A DNA stretch of 35,158 bases from Enterobacter asburiae (GTDB taxonomy: Bacteria > Pseudomonadota > Gammaproteobacteria > Enterobacterales > Enterobacteriaceae), in the NCBI RefSeq assembly GCF_021440515.1, contig NZ_JAKCMV010000050.1, positions 1 through 35,158 of the forward strand, written 5' to 3'. Both the position numbers and the translations under genes were made by a program. The notes below the pieces were generated by a model. That model made no database searches and was not told the origin of the DNA. It was given only the letters and a program-made list of their open reading frames with translations. Below, in pieces: positions 1 to 7,545 of the stretch (the first letter of the stretch is position 1; each line of letters opens with the position of its first letter).

Positions 1-241
1 CGAGTTTTTCGACTTTAGAGCCCGCTTTCATCAGGCACTCAAGAAACACCTGCATCCCGGCGGTCAGACGTTCGTCAGCGGTGGCGTCCGCCATCGCCTG
101 GCTGTCCTGCCAGATATCCAGCGCGCTCAGCTCAGAGACCGGGCTTAGGTTGATTTTTTCAAACAGAGAGGTATAAACGCTTGCTTTCTGTAGCACAGTC
201 GTTTGCCCCTTTGAGGAGGCGGTTCCAGTCATGACAGACAT
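1..241 (-). CDS. tssC: TssC (VipB/ImpC), T6SS contractile sheath large subunit, N-terminal part
   Basis: Only the first 80 residues lie in the window; the gene runs off the left edge. The minus-strand reading begins MSVMTGTASSKGQ and continues through SVYTSLFEKINLSP to an FLECLMKAGSKVEKL segment, an N-terminus typical of TssC. TssC pairs with TssB to form the cytoplasmic sheath that contracts to fire the type VI secretion tube. The start at 241 has a GGGA-like sequence upstream. A second in-frame ATG at 232 is possible. The gene begins 40 nt after the tssB stop on the same strand, the usual tssB–tssC order, which is the main support for the call beyond the sequence itself. The truncation is a window edge, not a mutation. 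Confidence 0.85.
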   Translation of the reverse strand, partial: MSVMTGTASSKGQTTVLQKASVYTSLFEKINLSPVSELSALDIWQDSQAMADATADERLTAGMQVFLECLMKAGSKVEKL

Positions 242-281
242 CAGTGTATTCCCGGTTAATCCATTAAATAACGCACGCCAC

Positions 282-779
282 TTACTTCGAGGCTAATGCG
301 CTCATTTCATTGCGTAATTCCTGAGACAGCATTGGGTTCTTAAGAATTTTCTCGAGTTCTTTTCTGAATGTGGCGTTATCCAGAAGATTGGATTTCAGGT
401 CGCGTAATAAGTTACGCATCGCCAGCATGGAACGGAGCTGAGGGATCTGACGGGCAACCTGCTCAGGCTCAAAATCCTTTATTTCAGAAAACTGTAATTT
501 AACCCTCTCTTCTGAACCATCGTCTTTAAGGGTATTCTTAACGATCAGATTTACTTCCGGGTTGTATTCTGAAAGCACACTGTTGAAGTTATTTTTATTG
601 ATGCTGATTTTTTCTCTTTCGGATAATAGCCGGGTCTCTTTCCCATTACTGAAATCACCCACGGCAAGCAGCTTCAGCGGCAGTTCGACTTTCTTATGAG
701 CACCACCCGTATGTAGGGCAAGTTTTAAATTAATACGAGCCCTGGGCACCTCATTCTGAAATGAATCAGACATATGCAT
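282..779 (-). CDS. tssB: TssB (VipA/ImpB), T6SS contractile sheath small subunit
   Basis: A 165-aa protein of normal TssB length. It has the family hallmarks: an N-terminal RARINLKLALHTGG strand, a KKVELPLKLLAVGDFS segment, and a C-terminal helical part with RQIPQLRSMLAMRNLLRDLK and a final alpha-helix (LEKILKNPMLSQELRNEM). TssB heterodimers with TssC build the contractile sheath around the Hcp tube. The first ATG at 779 lies 4 nt after AGGAG; the second (773, MSDSF) lies 10 nt after it, so the true start is uncertain by two codons. It is the first gene of a leftward operon with tssC 40 nt downstream. Its coding sequence is clearly more A+T-rich than ydhS on the other side of the tRNA remnant, which fits horizontal origin. 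Confidence 0.93.
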   Translation of the reverse strand: MHMSDSFQNEVPRARINLKLALHTGGAHKKVELPLKLLAVGDFSNGKETRLLSEREKISINKNNFNSVLSEYNPEVNLIVKNTLKDDGSEERVKLQFSEIKDFEPEQVARQIPQLRSMLAMRNLLRDLKSNLLDNATFRKELEKILKNPMLSQELRNEMSALASK

Positions 780-843
780 TTATCTCCTGAATAAATAAAT
801 CCTTTAGACACGATCGCGCCACCACAGAAAAATAACGGCGCTA

Positions 844-872
844 ATTTTAATGCCAATTCGTAATAGCGTAAA
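844..872 (-). promoter_or_regulatory. Candidate sigma-70 promoter of tssBC
   Basis: On the minus strand there is TTTACG (867–872), a 17-nt spacer, and TAAAAT (844–849): 4/6 and 5/6 matches to the -35 and -10 consensus. It lies about 65 nt before the tssB start. I found no sigma-54 signature in this leader. The rest of 780–1164 is A+T-rich non-coding DNA in which I see no gene. Confidence 0.4.
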
Positions 873-1164
873 GCTAACTAAAGATAATTACGCTTATTGC
901 CAGCCCTCAAGTGGATGTATGCGAAGCGGCAACCCGAGGTATTGTAAGCGACTGCACGCTTATTCTTAATTTTACAATTGTTATTTACGTCCATACCATC
1001 ACTTCATAAAAAAAACATTCACACAATTAATGAAGTAGAGCTAATGGCGTACAAAAAACCCTTGAACACATTTTAAATATAAATTTATTTAATATTGAAA
1101 TAGAAAACACCCGGAATCATTACGTGTTTCTGACACGACGCGGATCTTATCCCTGTATTGAGCG

Positions 1165-1224
1165 GGTTAGAGCACCACCTTGACATGGTGGGGGTCGGTG
1201 GTTCGAGTCCACTCGGACGCACCA
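1165..1224 (+). pseudogene. 3' fragment of tRNA-Val(GAC); likely att remnant of a genomic island
   Basis: The 60 nt match, from memory, positions 18–77 of the enterobacterial tRNA-Val with GAC anticodon. They include the anticodon arm (CCTTGACATGG), the T arm (GGTTCGAGTCC), the acceptor 3' strand GGACGC and the encoded CCA. The first 17 nt of the tRNA are missing: no GCGTCC strand precedes to form the acceptor stem, and the 5' D-stem GCTC is absent. It therefore cannot fold as a tRNA. In E. coli K-12 the valVW tRNAs lie near ydhR–ydhS, and here ydhS follows directly. Integrases that target tRNA 3' ends leave exactly such a 3' copy at the far end of an inserted element. Confidence 0.85.
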
Positions 1225-1244
1225 TTTCAGTCCTGAAATGGTGC
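1219..1244 (+). terminator. Perfect hairpin overlapping the tRNA-fragment CCA end
   Basis: GCACCATTTCAG (1219–1230) and CTGAAATGGTGC (1233–1244) form a perfect 12-bp inverted repeat with only TC between. The left arm uses the last bases of the tRNA fragment. It is probably the original tRNA terminator, kept with the 3' end. The following sequence (AAATTCTCTTCTT) is only moderately U-rich. Confidence 0.5.
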
Positions 1245-1344
1245 AAATTCTCTTCTTATCTTCCTAATTTTCCCTTTATCCAAATTTGTTAACTTTTATC
1301 CTGCTACGCTTTTCTCATGACGAAAAAGCACAGGAAGCGTGTTG

Positions 1345-2940
1345 ATGAAAAAAATTGCCATTATTGGCTCAGGTCCAACAGGGATTTATACCTTCTACTC
1401 ACTCCTGAACAATCCCTCCCCCCTTTCGGTGACGGTCTTTGAGCAGTCGGATGAGGCCGGGGTCGGCATGCCCTACAGCGATGAGGAAAACTCACGCCTG
1501 ATGCTGGCAAACATCGCCAGTATCGAAATTCCACCGCTGTTCATCACCTATCTCGACTGGCTGCGAGAGCTGAGCGAAAGCCATCTTGCGCGTTATAACG
1601 TCAATAAAGCCACGCTGCACGATCGCCAGTTTCTGCCCCGCATTTTGCTGGGGGAGTATTTCCGCGACCGCTTTTTAACCATCGTTGAGAAAGCCCGCCA
1701 GCGCGGTTTCGAGGTTGAGATTCACGAATCCGCCCGCGTCACCGATCTGGATGCCAGCGAAAGCGGCGTCATGCTCTCGGTGAATGACGAGCCCTTCCCG
1801 ACGCGATTCGATCTCGCCGTGGTGGCGACCGGACACGTCTGGCCGGATGAAGAGGAATCCACCCGCAGCTTCTTCCCCAGCCCCTGGTCGGGGCTGATGG
1901 ATGCCAAAATCCCCGCCTGCACGGTCGGCATTATGGGTACGTCATTAAGCGGTCTGGACGCCGCAATGGCGGTTGCCATCCAGCACGGCGATTTTGTCGA
2001 TAACCGCTTCATACTGGACGAGGCCAGTCGGACGCTGAAGATAACCCTGATGTCGCGTTCCGGCATTCTGCCGGAGGCGGACTTCTACTGCCCGCTGCCC
2101 TACGAGCCGCTGTCGGTGCTGACCGAGGAGACCGTCCAGGACGAAATTGACAAAGGCGAGTCGGGGCTGCTGGACCGGATTTATTCCCTGATGGTCGAGG
2201 AGCTGATGCTCGCGGATCCCGCATGGTGTAAAGAGATCGCGCTGCATACCCTGACGCCCGATACCCTCCTTGAGGCCTGGTATGCGGATCGCAAACATCA
2301 CGACGCGTTCCGCTGGGCGGAGGAGAATCTCAAAGAGGTTGAGCAAAACAAGCGCGATAAACGTACCGTCGCCTGGCGCTATACCATTCTTCGCCTGCAT
2401 GAGGTGGTGCAGGAAATTGTCCCGCACCTCACCGATGAGGATCGCGACCGTTTCAAGAAAGGGCTTCAGCGCGTGTTTATCGACAACTATGCCGCCATCC
2501 CGTCGCAGTCCATCCGTCGTCTGTTAGCCCTGCGCGAAGCCGGGGTGATCGACGCCGTGGCGCTGGGGAATGATTACCAGCTGGAGGTGGGCAGCACGCA
2601 AACGACCATCACGGCCGGGGACAAGGTTTATCAGTTCGATGTGTATATTGACGCGCGCGGGCAAAAGCCGCTCAAGGTGAAGGATCTGCCCTTCCCGTCC
2701 CTGCGTAAATTGCTGATGACGACCGGAGAAGCGTTACCGGAATTTGGCGAGGATTATACCCTGACCGCGCCCGCCTCCATTCGCGGCCGGGTCGCCTTTG
2801 GGGCAATTCCCTGGCTGATGCACGACCAGCCCTTTGTACAGGGTCTGACGGAGTGCGCTGGCGTGGCGAAAGCCATGGCAAAAGCGGCGGAGAAAAACGC
2901 GTCGGGTCGGCGCAGATCGCTGCCGTTTCCGGAGGAGTAA
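1345..2940 (+). CDS. ydhS: YdhS-type FAD/NAD(P)-binding protein
   Basis: A 531-aa protein, close to the E. coli YdhS length. It opens with a Rossmann dinucleotide-binding motif, MKKIAIIGSGPTG (GxGxxG at residues 8–13), and has a second nucleotide-binding turn near VGIMGTSLSGLDAA. Family knowledge places it among FAD/NAD(P)-binding FAD-dependent oxidoreductase-like proteins; no substrate is established, so none is given. The ATG at 1345 is chosen over the upstream in-frame GTG (1339) because AGGAAG sits 7 nt before it. The next gene is convergent. In K-12 ydhS also follows the valVW tRNAs, which helps to identify the locus; ydhR, present between them in K-12, is not in this window. Confidence 0.92.
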   Translation: MKKIAIIGSGPTGIYTFYSLLNNPSPLSVTVFEQSDEAGVGMPYSDEENSRLMLANIASIEIPPLFITYLDWLRELSESHLARYNVNKATLHDRQFLPRILLGEYFRDRFLTIVEKARQRGFEVEIHESARVTDLDASESGVMLSVNDEPFPTRFDLAVVATGHVWPDEEESTRSFFPSPWSGLMDAKIPACTVGIMGTSLSGLDAAMAVAIQHGDFVDNRFILDEASRTLKITLMSRSGILPEADFYCPLPYEPLSVLTEETVQDEIDKGESGLLDRIYSLMVEELMLADPAWCKEIALHTLTPDTLLEAWYADRKHHDAFRWAEENLKEVEQNKRDKRTVAWRYTILRLHEVVQEIVPHLTDEDRDRFKKGLQRVFIDNYAAIPSQSIRRLLALREAGVIDAVALGNDYQLEVGSTQTTITAGDKVYQFDVYIDARGQKPLKVKDLPFPSLRKLLMTTGEALPEFGEDYTLTAPASIRGRVAFGAIPWLMHDQPFVQGLTECAGVAKAMAKAAEKNASGRRRSLPFPEE

Positions 2941-2958
2941 CAGGGCGTCCGTGCCCTG
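2941..2958. terminator. Short hairpin between convergent ydhS and carbonic anhydrase genes
   Basis: CAGGGC-GTCCGT-GCCCTG is a 6-bp stem directly after the ydhS stop, in the 25-nt gap between the two convergent genes. There is no strong T tract on either side, so it is only a possible weak bidirectional terminator. Confidence 0.3.
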
Positions 2959-2965
2959 GCAGAGA

Positions 2966-3601
2966 TTACTCGAAATAGACGTCCGGGTTCTCTGAGAGCG
3001 ACACGAAGGTTTTGGTGTTTTTATCCAGCGCACGGATCACGCCGCTTTCAATGTCATACACCCAGCCGTGCAGGCGGATGGAGTTGTTGCGCAGGCCCAC
3101 CGCCACGGACGGGTGGGTTTTGATGTTGCTGAGCTGCGCAAAGACGTTCTCCTGCACCATCGCGTTCACCTTGTCGGTGCCGTTGTCCCAGGTTTTGTTC
3201 TCTACTACCGCTTTCGCCGCATCGGAGTAGCGCAGCCAGTGGGAAACCGCCGGCATCGGCTCAAGATCCGCGTTATCCGCAATCGCTTTCATCGCACCGC
3301 AGTTGGAGTGGCCGCAGATAACGATATCGGTCACGCCCAGCGCCACAACCGCGTATTCAATGGTGGCAGACACGCCGCCAGGCTCAGGGCCGAACGGCGG
3401 CACGATGTTGCCAGCATTTCGAATGACAAAGAGCTGTCCTGGCTCTTGCTGGGTCACCAGCTCTGGCACCAGACGGCTGTCGGAGCAAGAAATGAACAAC
3501 GCTTTGGGATTCTGGCTGGACGCTAAACTGCGGAAGAGCTCTTTACGTTGCGGGAAAACTTCTTTTTGAAAGCTGAGAAAACCTTCAATGATATGTTGCA
3601 T
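2966..3601 (-). CDS. Beta-class carbonic anhydrase (CynT-like)
   Basis: Interconverts CO2 and bicarbonate in the cytoplasm. The 211-aa protein carries the full beta-class zinc site: Cys39 and Asp41/Arg43 in SCSDSR, and His98 and Cys101 in GHSNCGA. The [16 protein letters not shown] segment and the [10 protein letters not shown] end resemble E. coli CynT closely. It is not in a cyn operon: no cyanase or cyanate permease lies beside it, so a cyanate role is not implied, and a housekeeping or CO2-limitation role is equally likely. The ATG at 3601 matches the CynT N-terminus ([11 protein letters not shown]). It is transcribed toward ydhS, separated by 25 nt. Confidence 0.95.
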   Translation of the reverse strand: MQHIIEGFLSFQKEVFPQRKELFRSLASSQNPKALFISCSDSRLVPELVTQQEPGQLFVIRNAGNIVPPFGPEPGGVSATIEYAVVALGVTDIVICGHSNCGAMKAIADNADLEPMPAVSHWLRYSDAAKAVVENKTWDNGTDKVNAMVQENVFAQLSNIKTHPSVAVGLRNNSIRLHGWVYDIESGVIRALDKNTKTFVSLSENPDVYFE

Positions 3602-3673
3602 AGCAATTTCTCTTTTATCTGTTTTAGTTTAGGCGTGATCAAGATCGCGCTTATGAAGTTTACCCACCGCCCT

Positions 3674-4456
3674 TTACTCCAGACAAGCAATATATTTCTG
3701 GCCCGACCGCTGGACGATCTCGTCGGCCTGCGCGAGGATATTTTGCCCTTCAAAGGCGCCGTACAGGCGCTCAAAGCGTTTGCCCTTGAGATGCCCGGTC
3801 ATCCGCTTAACGGTGTTCGCAGGAAGCGGCAGCATGTTCGGGTAGCTCCACATAAACGACACCGCGTCTTTGCCCGGCGTCACCTGGAGAATATCCCCCG
3901 CCAGCAGTATCCCCTCGCCCGCCTGCCAGTGCAGCACCGTCCCGCCCGCGAAATGGCCGCCGAGGCGTAGCAGGGTCACCGACGGCAAAATCTCCAGCGC
4001 GTCGCCCTCCCAGAACTGGATAGCCGGGCTGTCGCGCATCACCCACTCTTTATCGCTGGCGTGCAGGTAGATTTTGGCGTCAAACGCCTCCGCCCAGTCC
4101 TGCATGGTGGAGTAGTAATGCGGATGCGAAATGGCGATGGCGTGAATGCCTCCGAGCGCCGAGACCAGCGTTTTGGTGGCCGGATCGAGGCTGGCGATAC
4201 AGTCCCAGAGAATATTGCCGTGCGGGGTGCGCAGCAGCAGCGCGCGCTGGTCGATGGCAAATTCAGGCACCGTTTTGATGCTCAACAGCTGCGGCTCCAG
4301 CTGCTGCCACTTGTTGGTATGCGTGTTAGTCAGGGTTTCGAAATCGGTCCACGCCTGGCCGCTAGGCGGAACATACTGGCGCTCGTCTTCGCATATCGGG
4401 CAGCGGTCGGGCTGCTTCTCATAAGACGTCCCGCAGGTTTTACAAAGCGTAATCAT
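3674..4456 (-). CDS. Metallo-beta-lactamase-fold hydrolase with N-terminal zinc ribbon
   Basis: A 260-aa soluble protein. Residues 1–25 form a rubredoxin-like zinc ribbon (Cys5/Cys8 and Cys19/Cys22). Residues 60–260 have the MBL fold: a shortened metal motif SHPHYY (His111, His113), GGHFAGG with His168, and LLAGD with Asp188. The usual HxHxDH run is not intact (Tyr at positions 114–115), so the metal site may be mononuclear or altered. The substrate is unknown. It diverges from the small acidic-protein gene at 4582 and lies 72 nt before the carbonic anhydrase gene on the same strand, so the two may be co-transcribed. Confidence 0.8.
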   Translation of the reverse strand: MITLCKTCGTSYEKQPDRCPICEDERQYVPPSGQAWTDFETLTNTHTNKWQQLEPQLLSIKTVPEFAIDQRALLLRTPHGNILWDCIASLDPATKTLVSALGGIHAIAISHPHYYSTMQDWAEAFDAKIYLHASDKEWVMRDSPAIQFWEGDALEILPSVTLLRLGGHFAGGTVLHWQAGEGILLAGDILQVTPGKDAVSFMWSYPNMLPLPANTVKRMTGHLKGKRFERLYGAFEGQNILAQADEIVQRSGQKYIACLE

Positions 4457-4538
4457 CAGCGTTCCTCAGCCATAAATGTTTGAGTATGGCAGGGATTATC
4501 CTTATGTGCTGCGAGGTACATTGCCGCCGATTTTTCCC

Positions 4539-4545
4539 CTATACT
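4539..4545 (+). promoter_or_regulatory. Candidate sigma-S-type -10 element for the 46-aa ORF
   Basis: CTATACT matches the extended sigma-S -10 core (CTAYACT) and lies 37 nt before the ATG at 4582. No good -35 is present at 16–18 nt upstream, which is common for sigma-S promoters. Confidence 0.35.
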
Positions 4546-4581
4546 ATGCCAGTATCAAAAACTGAATGAGCAGGTATAAAA

Positions 4582-4722
4582 ATGGAAATTGATCTCGACA
4601 ATCTGGTGTTTAACGGACTGGATGAAGCCGAAGAGCGCAACGCTGAACGTCTGGACGACGCGGACAAAAAAGCGCAGGCGATTGTGGCTGACGACGACTG
4701 CGGCGACGCCTGCAAGATCTGA
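4582..4722 (+). CDS. Small acidic protein of 46 aa, function unknown
   Basis: The ORF reads MEIDLDNLVFNGLDEAEERN at its start and ends in DDDCGDACKI. Fifteen of 46 residues are Asp or Glu, and two cysteines form CxxxC (Cys40, Cys44) in an acidic tail. There is no signal peptide or membrane segment, so it is likely cytosolic. An AGG lies 6–7 nt before the ATG (CAGGTATAAAA), a sigma-S-like -10 lies upstream, and a strong intrinsic terminator begins 6 nt after the stop. A complete small transcription unit like this argues that the ORF is real. I do not recognise the family with certainty. The acidic CxxxC tail could bind a metal, but that is inference only. Confidence 0.7.
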   Translation: MEIDLDNLVFNGLDEAEERNAERLDDADKKAQAIVADDDCGDACKI

Positions 4723-4728
4723 TAAGAA

Positions 4729-4756
4729 AGCACCGGATAACCCGGTGCTTTTTTTT
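4729..4756 (+). terminator. Intrinsic terminator of the 46-aa gene
   Basis: AGCACCGG (4729–4736), loop ATAAC, CCGGTGCT (4742–4749), then a run of eight T's counted from the last stem base. This is a strong Rho-independent terminator. It also lies at the 3' end of the convergent DUF1996 gene. Confidence 0.9.
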
Positions 4757-4763
4757 GCCGGTA

Positions 4764-6170
4764 TCAAATTTCCGGCGTGGTTTTAAATCCGGTCAGCATC
4801 AGGATCAGGTTTTCATGGGAGGACGAAGGTTCAAACTGATAGTGGTTCCCCTGACGATCGCCGCCAATATACCAGGAAATCTCTTTCTCCCCCTTCGCCA
4901 GCGCCTTGCGCACGGCTTTGTCCACGTCCACCATCCGGTATTCACGGGTAGAGTTCAGATAGAGGATCGCATCCGAGTTATAGCTGCACGCCGGACGTGA
5001 GGTCCAGTTCACGGTCGCCGGATCCCAGTTGTTGCTCGCCGGATAGAAGAAGATCTGATCCGCGCCGTTTTTCTCAACTTTGCCGCCGTAAATGCGCACG
5101 CGGTATTTGAAGGTCGACGCATCCTGTCCGGCAGGCAGCGGTGGGATTGTAAATTTCACCAGCGACAGGGTTTCACTGTTGCGGGTGCGCCCGCCGTTCT
5201 TCCAGTTATCCTGCACCAGCAGCACCTGCGGCGCGGGCTGAGAGGCTTTCGGCTCCATGCTGCTCAGCCAGACGTTGGCCTTCGCCGGGGAGTAGCCGTA
5301 CGGCACGTTGGTCCCGCAGTCGGTGCCGTTGTTCATGCAGAGATCGGTCATATAGCTGGCCGCATCTTCCGTCCAGCCGTTCATAAAATCAGCGTGCGCC
5401 GTATAGAGGCTTCCCCAGCGCTCTTCGCGTTCATCCCCGTGCATCACCGGATCGAGCGACAGCTGCGCCTTGCTGGTATCGAGGGAGGTTACGCCAGGTA
5501 GCACGTACGCAACGTTCATGTTGACCGTCGGAATTTTCACCGGGAAGGCGCTCGGGCACTGGCCTTTGGTGGCGTAGGTGGCGTTCATAAGGCCGTGAGC
5601 GGGCTTAAGATTGACGCCGTCCCAGCAGTTCGGGAACTCAATGCCAATATTAAACTGCACCCCGTCCTTCGCTTTGCGCAGGCCGCAGACTTCGCCCGTT
5701 TTATTGCTGTAACCTTTACCGTTGGCGCATAAGAACGTGACGTGCGGATTCGGCGCGCTGCCGTGGTGATCGCCCGCCAGCAGCTCAAGCCCGGCCGGGA
5801 AAGGCTGGAGCGGGTGGGCATCAACGCCGGAAGACTGGTAGTAGGTTTTTTGATAGGCCGGTTTCACCACCGTCCCGTCCGGCAGGCGCAGAGAAGGCGC
5901 CCAGTAGGCAGAGCCGTCGGCTTTATTATCACAGGTCGTCGCCTCGTGCTGGCGCAGGGTCGCCCGCGTGGAGTAGGCATCGGTGCGGGTGTTGCCGAAG
6001 AAATCATGCAGCATGGCGTGATTCGGCTGTCCGGGCATCATGATGGCGTCGTCGCCGAGGGTGTGGGAATAGCTACAGACAACGTGCGCCTGCGGGCCGG
6101 CGTGGGCCGCCTGCATGGCAAGCAGAAACGCGGTGGCGGAAAGTACGGGGGCTAAGGTAGTCCGTTTCAT
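4764..6170 (-). CDS. Secreted DUF1996 protein with a C-terminal CBM96/DNRLRE-like domain
   Basis: A 468-aa protein with a clear Sec signal peptide (residues 1–24, cut after AHA). The mature N-terminal part carries DUF1996 features: HDFFGNTRTDA, WAPSL, DHHGSAPNPHVTFLCANG, GIEFPNCWDG and a MHGDEREERW segment. The C-terminal ~150 residues (DNWKNGGRTRNSETLSLVKF, then DPATVNWTSRPAC, then SWYIGG) resemble the beta-sandwich domain of the DNRLRE/CBM96 type. DUF1996 proteins are common in fungi and actinobacteria, and their function is unsettled. It is likely periplasmic or extracellular. The start at 6170 is preceded by AAGGAGATA, which is locked in a hairpin (see 6174–6197). It is a single-gene unit, convergent with the 46-aa gene. 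Confidence 0.85.
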   Translation of the reverse strand: MKRTTLAPVLSATAFLLAMQAAHAGPQAHVVCSYSHTLGDDAIMMPGQPNHAMLHDFFGNTRTDAYSTRATLRQHEATTCDNKADGSAYWAPSLRLPDGTVVKPAYQKTYYQSSGVDAHPLQPFPAGLELLAGDHHGSAPNPHVTFLCANGKGYSNKTGEVCGLRKAKDGVQFNIGIEFPNCWDGVNLKPAHGLMNATYATKGQCPSAFPVKIPTVNMNVAYVLPGVTSLDTSKAQLSLDPVMHGDEREERWGSLYTAHADFMNGWTEDAASYMTDLCMNNGTDCGTNVPYGYSPAKANVWLSSMEPKASQPAPQVLLVQDNWKNGGRTRNSETLSLVKFTIPPLPAGQDASTFKYRVRIYGGKVEKNGADQIFFYPASNNWDPATVNWTSRPACSYNSDAILYLNSTREYRMVDVDKAVRKALAKGEKEISWYIGGDRQGNHYQFEPSSSHENLILMLTGFKTTPEI

Positions 6171-6173
6171 CTT

Positions 6174-6197
6174 TATCTCCTTATATGAAAGGAGATA
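6174..6197 (-). promoter_or_regulatory. Perfect hairpin burying the ribosome binding site of the DUF1996 gene
   Basis: In the mRNA sense, TATCTCCTT (6197–6189), loop TCATAT, then AAGGAGATA (6182–6174), followed by AAG and the ATG. The right arm is the whole Shine–Dalgarno sequence and the left arm is its exact complement (9 bp, no mismatch). The structure could control translation, for example by temperature or ribosome loading. The pairing is seen directly; the function is inferred. Confidence 0.6.
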
Positions 6198-6314
6198 TTG
6201 GTAACAAAGGCGCGAGGATTAACCGAGGAGTTCCCCGGGTACTTTTCCCCTCGCCGCGGCTTTACAGACCGTTAGCACACTTCGTTCCAATACATTTCGC
6301 GGGTAAACCGCAGC

Positions 6315-6482
6315 TCAGCGTGACGTTTTATCATGGAACCACTCCGGATCGATGTTGGCTACGTCCACGCCGTACAGGCTGGCGACCGGCAGTATCGACT
6401 CAAGAACACGTTGCGCGCTGTTCTCCGCATTCGACTCTCGGGTCGCAAAAAACCGCCGTAACGTGCTTATCCACTTTTTCAT
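6315..6482 (-). CDS. Possible small protein of 55 aa, basic N-terminus
   Basis: The minus-strand ORF starts MKKWISTLRRFFATRESNAE and ends with a VANIDPEWFHDKTSR tail. AGGGG lies 8 nt before the ATG, a good ribosome binding site. The first 13 residues are basic and aromatic and could form an amphipathic membrane-contacting helix. I do not recognise the family. It lies in an otherwise gene-free stretch of about 550 bp between the DUF1996 gene and the ABC operon, and the larger overlapping plus-strand ORFs lack ribosome sites. Confidence 0.45.
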   Translation of the reverse strand: MKKWISTLRRFFATRESNAENSAQRVLESILPVASLYGVDVANIDPEWFHDKTSR

Positions 6483-6725
6483 GGTCTTTACCCCTTTTCA
6501 CTCAACCTGCCCTCAGTTAAACACCCAAATCCGATCCAAAGGAAATACCAAAAAAGACTGTCGATGTGCAGGATTTGCAAATAGCGCGGGCGTCGTTTCA
6601 GGCAGTTAACATCCTGTTGTTAATGCTTTTTTGTTAAAAGCAAAACCGGATAAGGCATTTGTCGATAGCCTTTTCTTATGGGAGCGTTACACGACAAAAC
6701 AAAAACGACGGGACGAGGCAACACG

Positions 6726-7544
6726 ATGGCAGCAAACAAAAAATCTTTTCTGGCGCTGGGCTTACTGGCGGCTGGCGGCCTGCTTTCAGCACAGGCTCAG
6801 GCGGATCGGCTGGCGGAAATTAAAGCCGCAGGCGTGGTGAAAGTGGCCACCTTTGATGCCAACCCGCCCTTTGGCTCGGTCGATGCGAAAACGCACGACA
6901 TCGTGGGCTATGACGTGGATTTCGCCAACGCGCTGGCAAAGGCGCTGGGCGTTAGGCTGGAGCTGGTCGCGACCAACCCGGCCAACCGCATTCCGCTGTT
7001 GCAGTCGGGAAAAGCGGATCTGATCGTGGCGGACATTACCATCACTCCGGAGCGGGCGCAGGTTATTGATTTCTCAACGCCCTATTTTGTGACCGGACAG
7101 CAGTTCCTGGTTCCGGCCAAATCGGGCGACAAGCTGGACGACTACAGCCGGGCGCGCATTGGGGCGGTAAAAGGCACGACGGGCGAGCAAACGCTGCACC
7201 AGCGCTTCCCGCAGTCGCGGGTGGTCTCCTATGACGACATTCCGCTGGCGCTGACGGCGCTGCGTAACGGCAACGTGCAGGCGATTACCCAGGACAGCAC
7301 GATCCTCGCCGGGCTGCTGGCGCAGGCGCCGGATAAAGCAAACTTCAAAATCCTGCCGGATCTCATCAGTAAAGAGGAGATTGGCGTCGGCGTTAAGAAA
7401 GGCGAAACGGCGCTGCTTAAGGTGGTTAACGACGAGCTGGTGGCGCTTGAGAAAAACGGCGAGGCCGCCAAAATTTACGACGTCTGGTTTGGCCCGCAGA
7501 CCCCTTCCCCACAGCCTCGCACCTTTAAAATAGAAGCCCAGTAA
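6726..7544 (+). CDS. Polar amino acid ABC transporter, periplasmic binding protein
   Basis: A 272-aa solute-binding protein of the family-3 type (GlnH/GltI/FliY-like). It has a signal peptide (1–26, cut after AQA) and typical motifs: GVVKVATFDANPPFG, GYDVDFANALAKALG, NRIPLLQSGKADLI and TPERAQVIDFSTPYF. It captures an amino acid in the periplasm and delivers it to the two permeases below. The exact ligand cannot be read from the sequence; glutamate, glutamine or a sulfur amino acid are all possible. I chose the ATG at 6726 because GAGG lies 7 nt before it; an upstream in-frame start would only add 16 hydrophilic residues ahead of the signal peptide. It is the first gene of a four-gene operon. 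Upstream, 6483–6725 holds no gene; it has a TGCTTTT/AAAAGCA hairpin at 6624–6642. Confidence 0.9.
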   Translation: MAANKKSFLALGLLAAGGLLSAQAQADRLAEIKAAGVVKVATFDANPPFGSVDAKTHDIVGYDVDFANALAKALGVRLELVATNPANRIPLLQSGKADLIVADITITPERAQVIDFSTPYFVTGQQFLVPAKSGDKLDDYSRARIGAVKGTTGEQTLHQRFPQSRVVSYDDIPLALTALRNGNVQAITQDSTILAGLLAQAPDKANFKILPDLISKEEIGVGVKKGETALLKVVNDELVALEKNGEAAKIYDVWFGPQTPSPQPRTFKIEAQ

Positions 7545-7545
7545 T

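Noticed and set aside
1165..1224. Functional tRNA-Val gene
   Set aside because: The 5' acceptor strand and half of the D stem are absent, so the cloverleaf cannot form.
6185..6609. Two plus-strand ORFs before the ABC operon
   Set aside because: No ribosome sites and no signal or domain; the minus-strand 55-aa ORF has better support.
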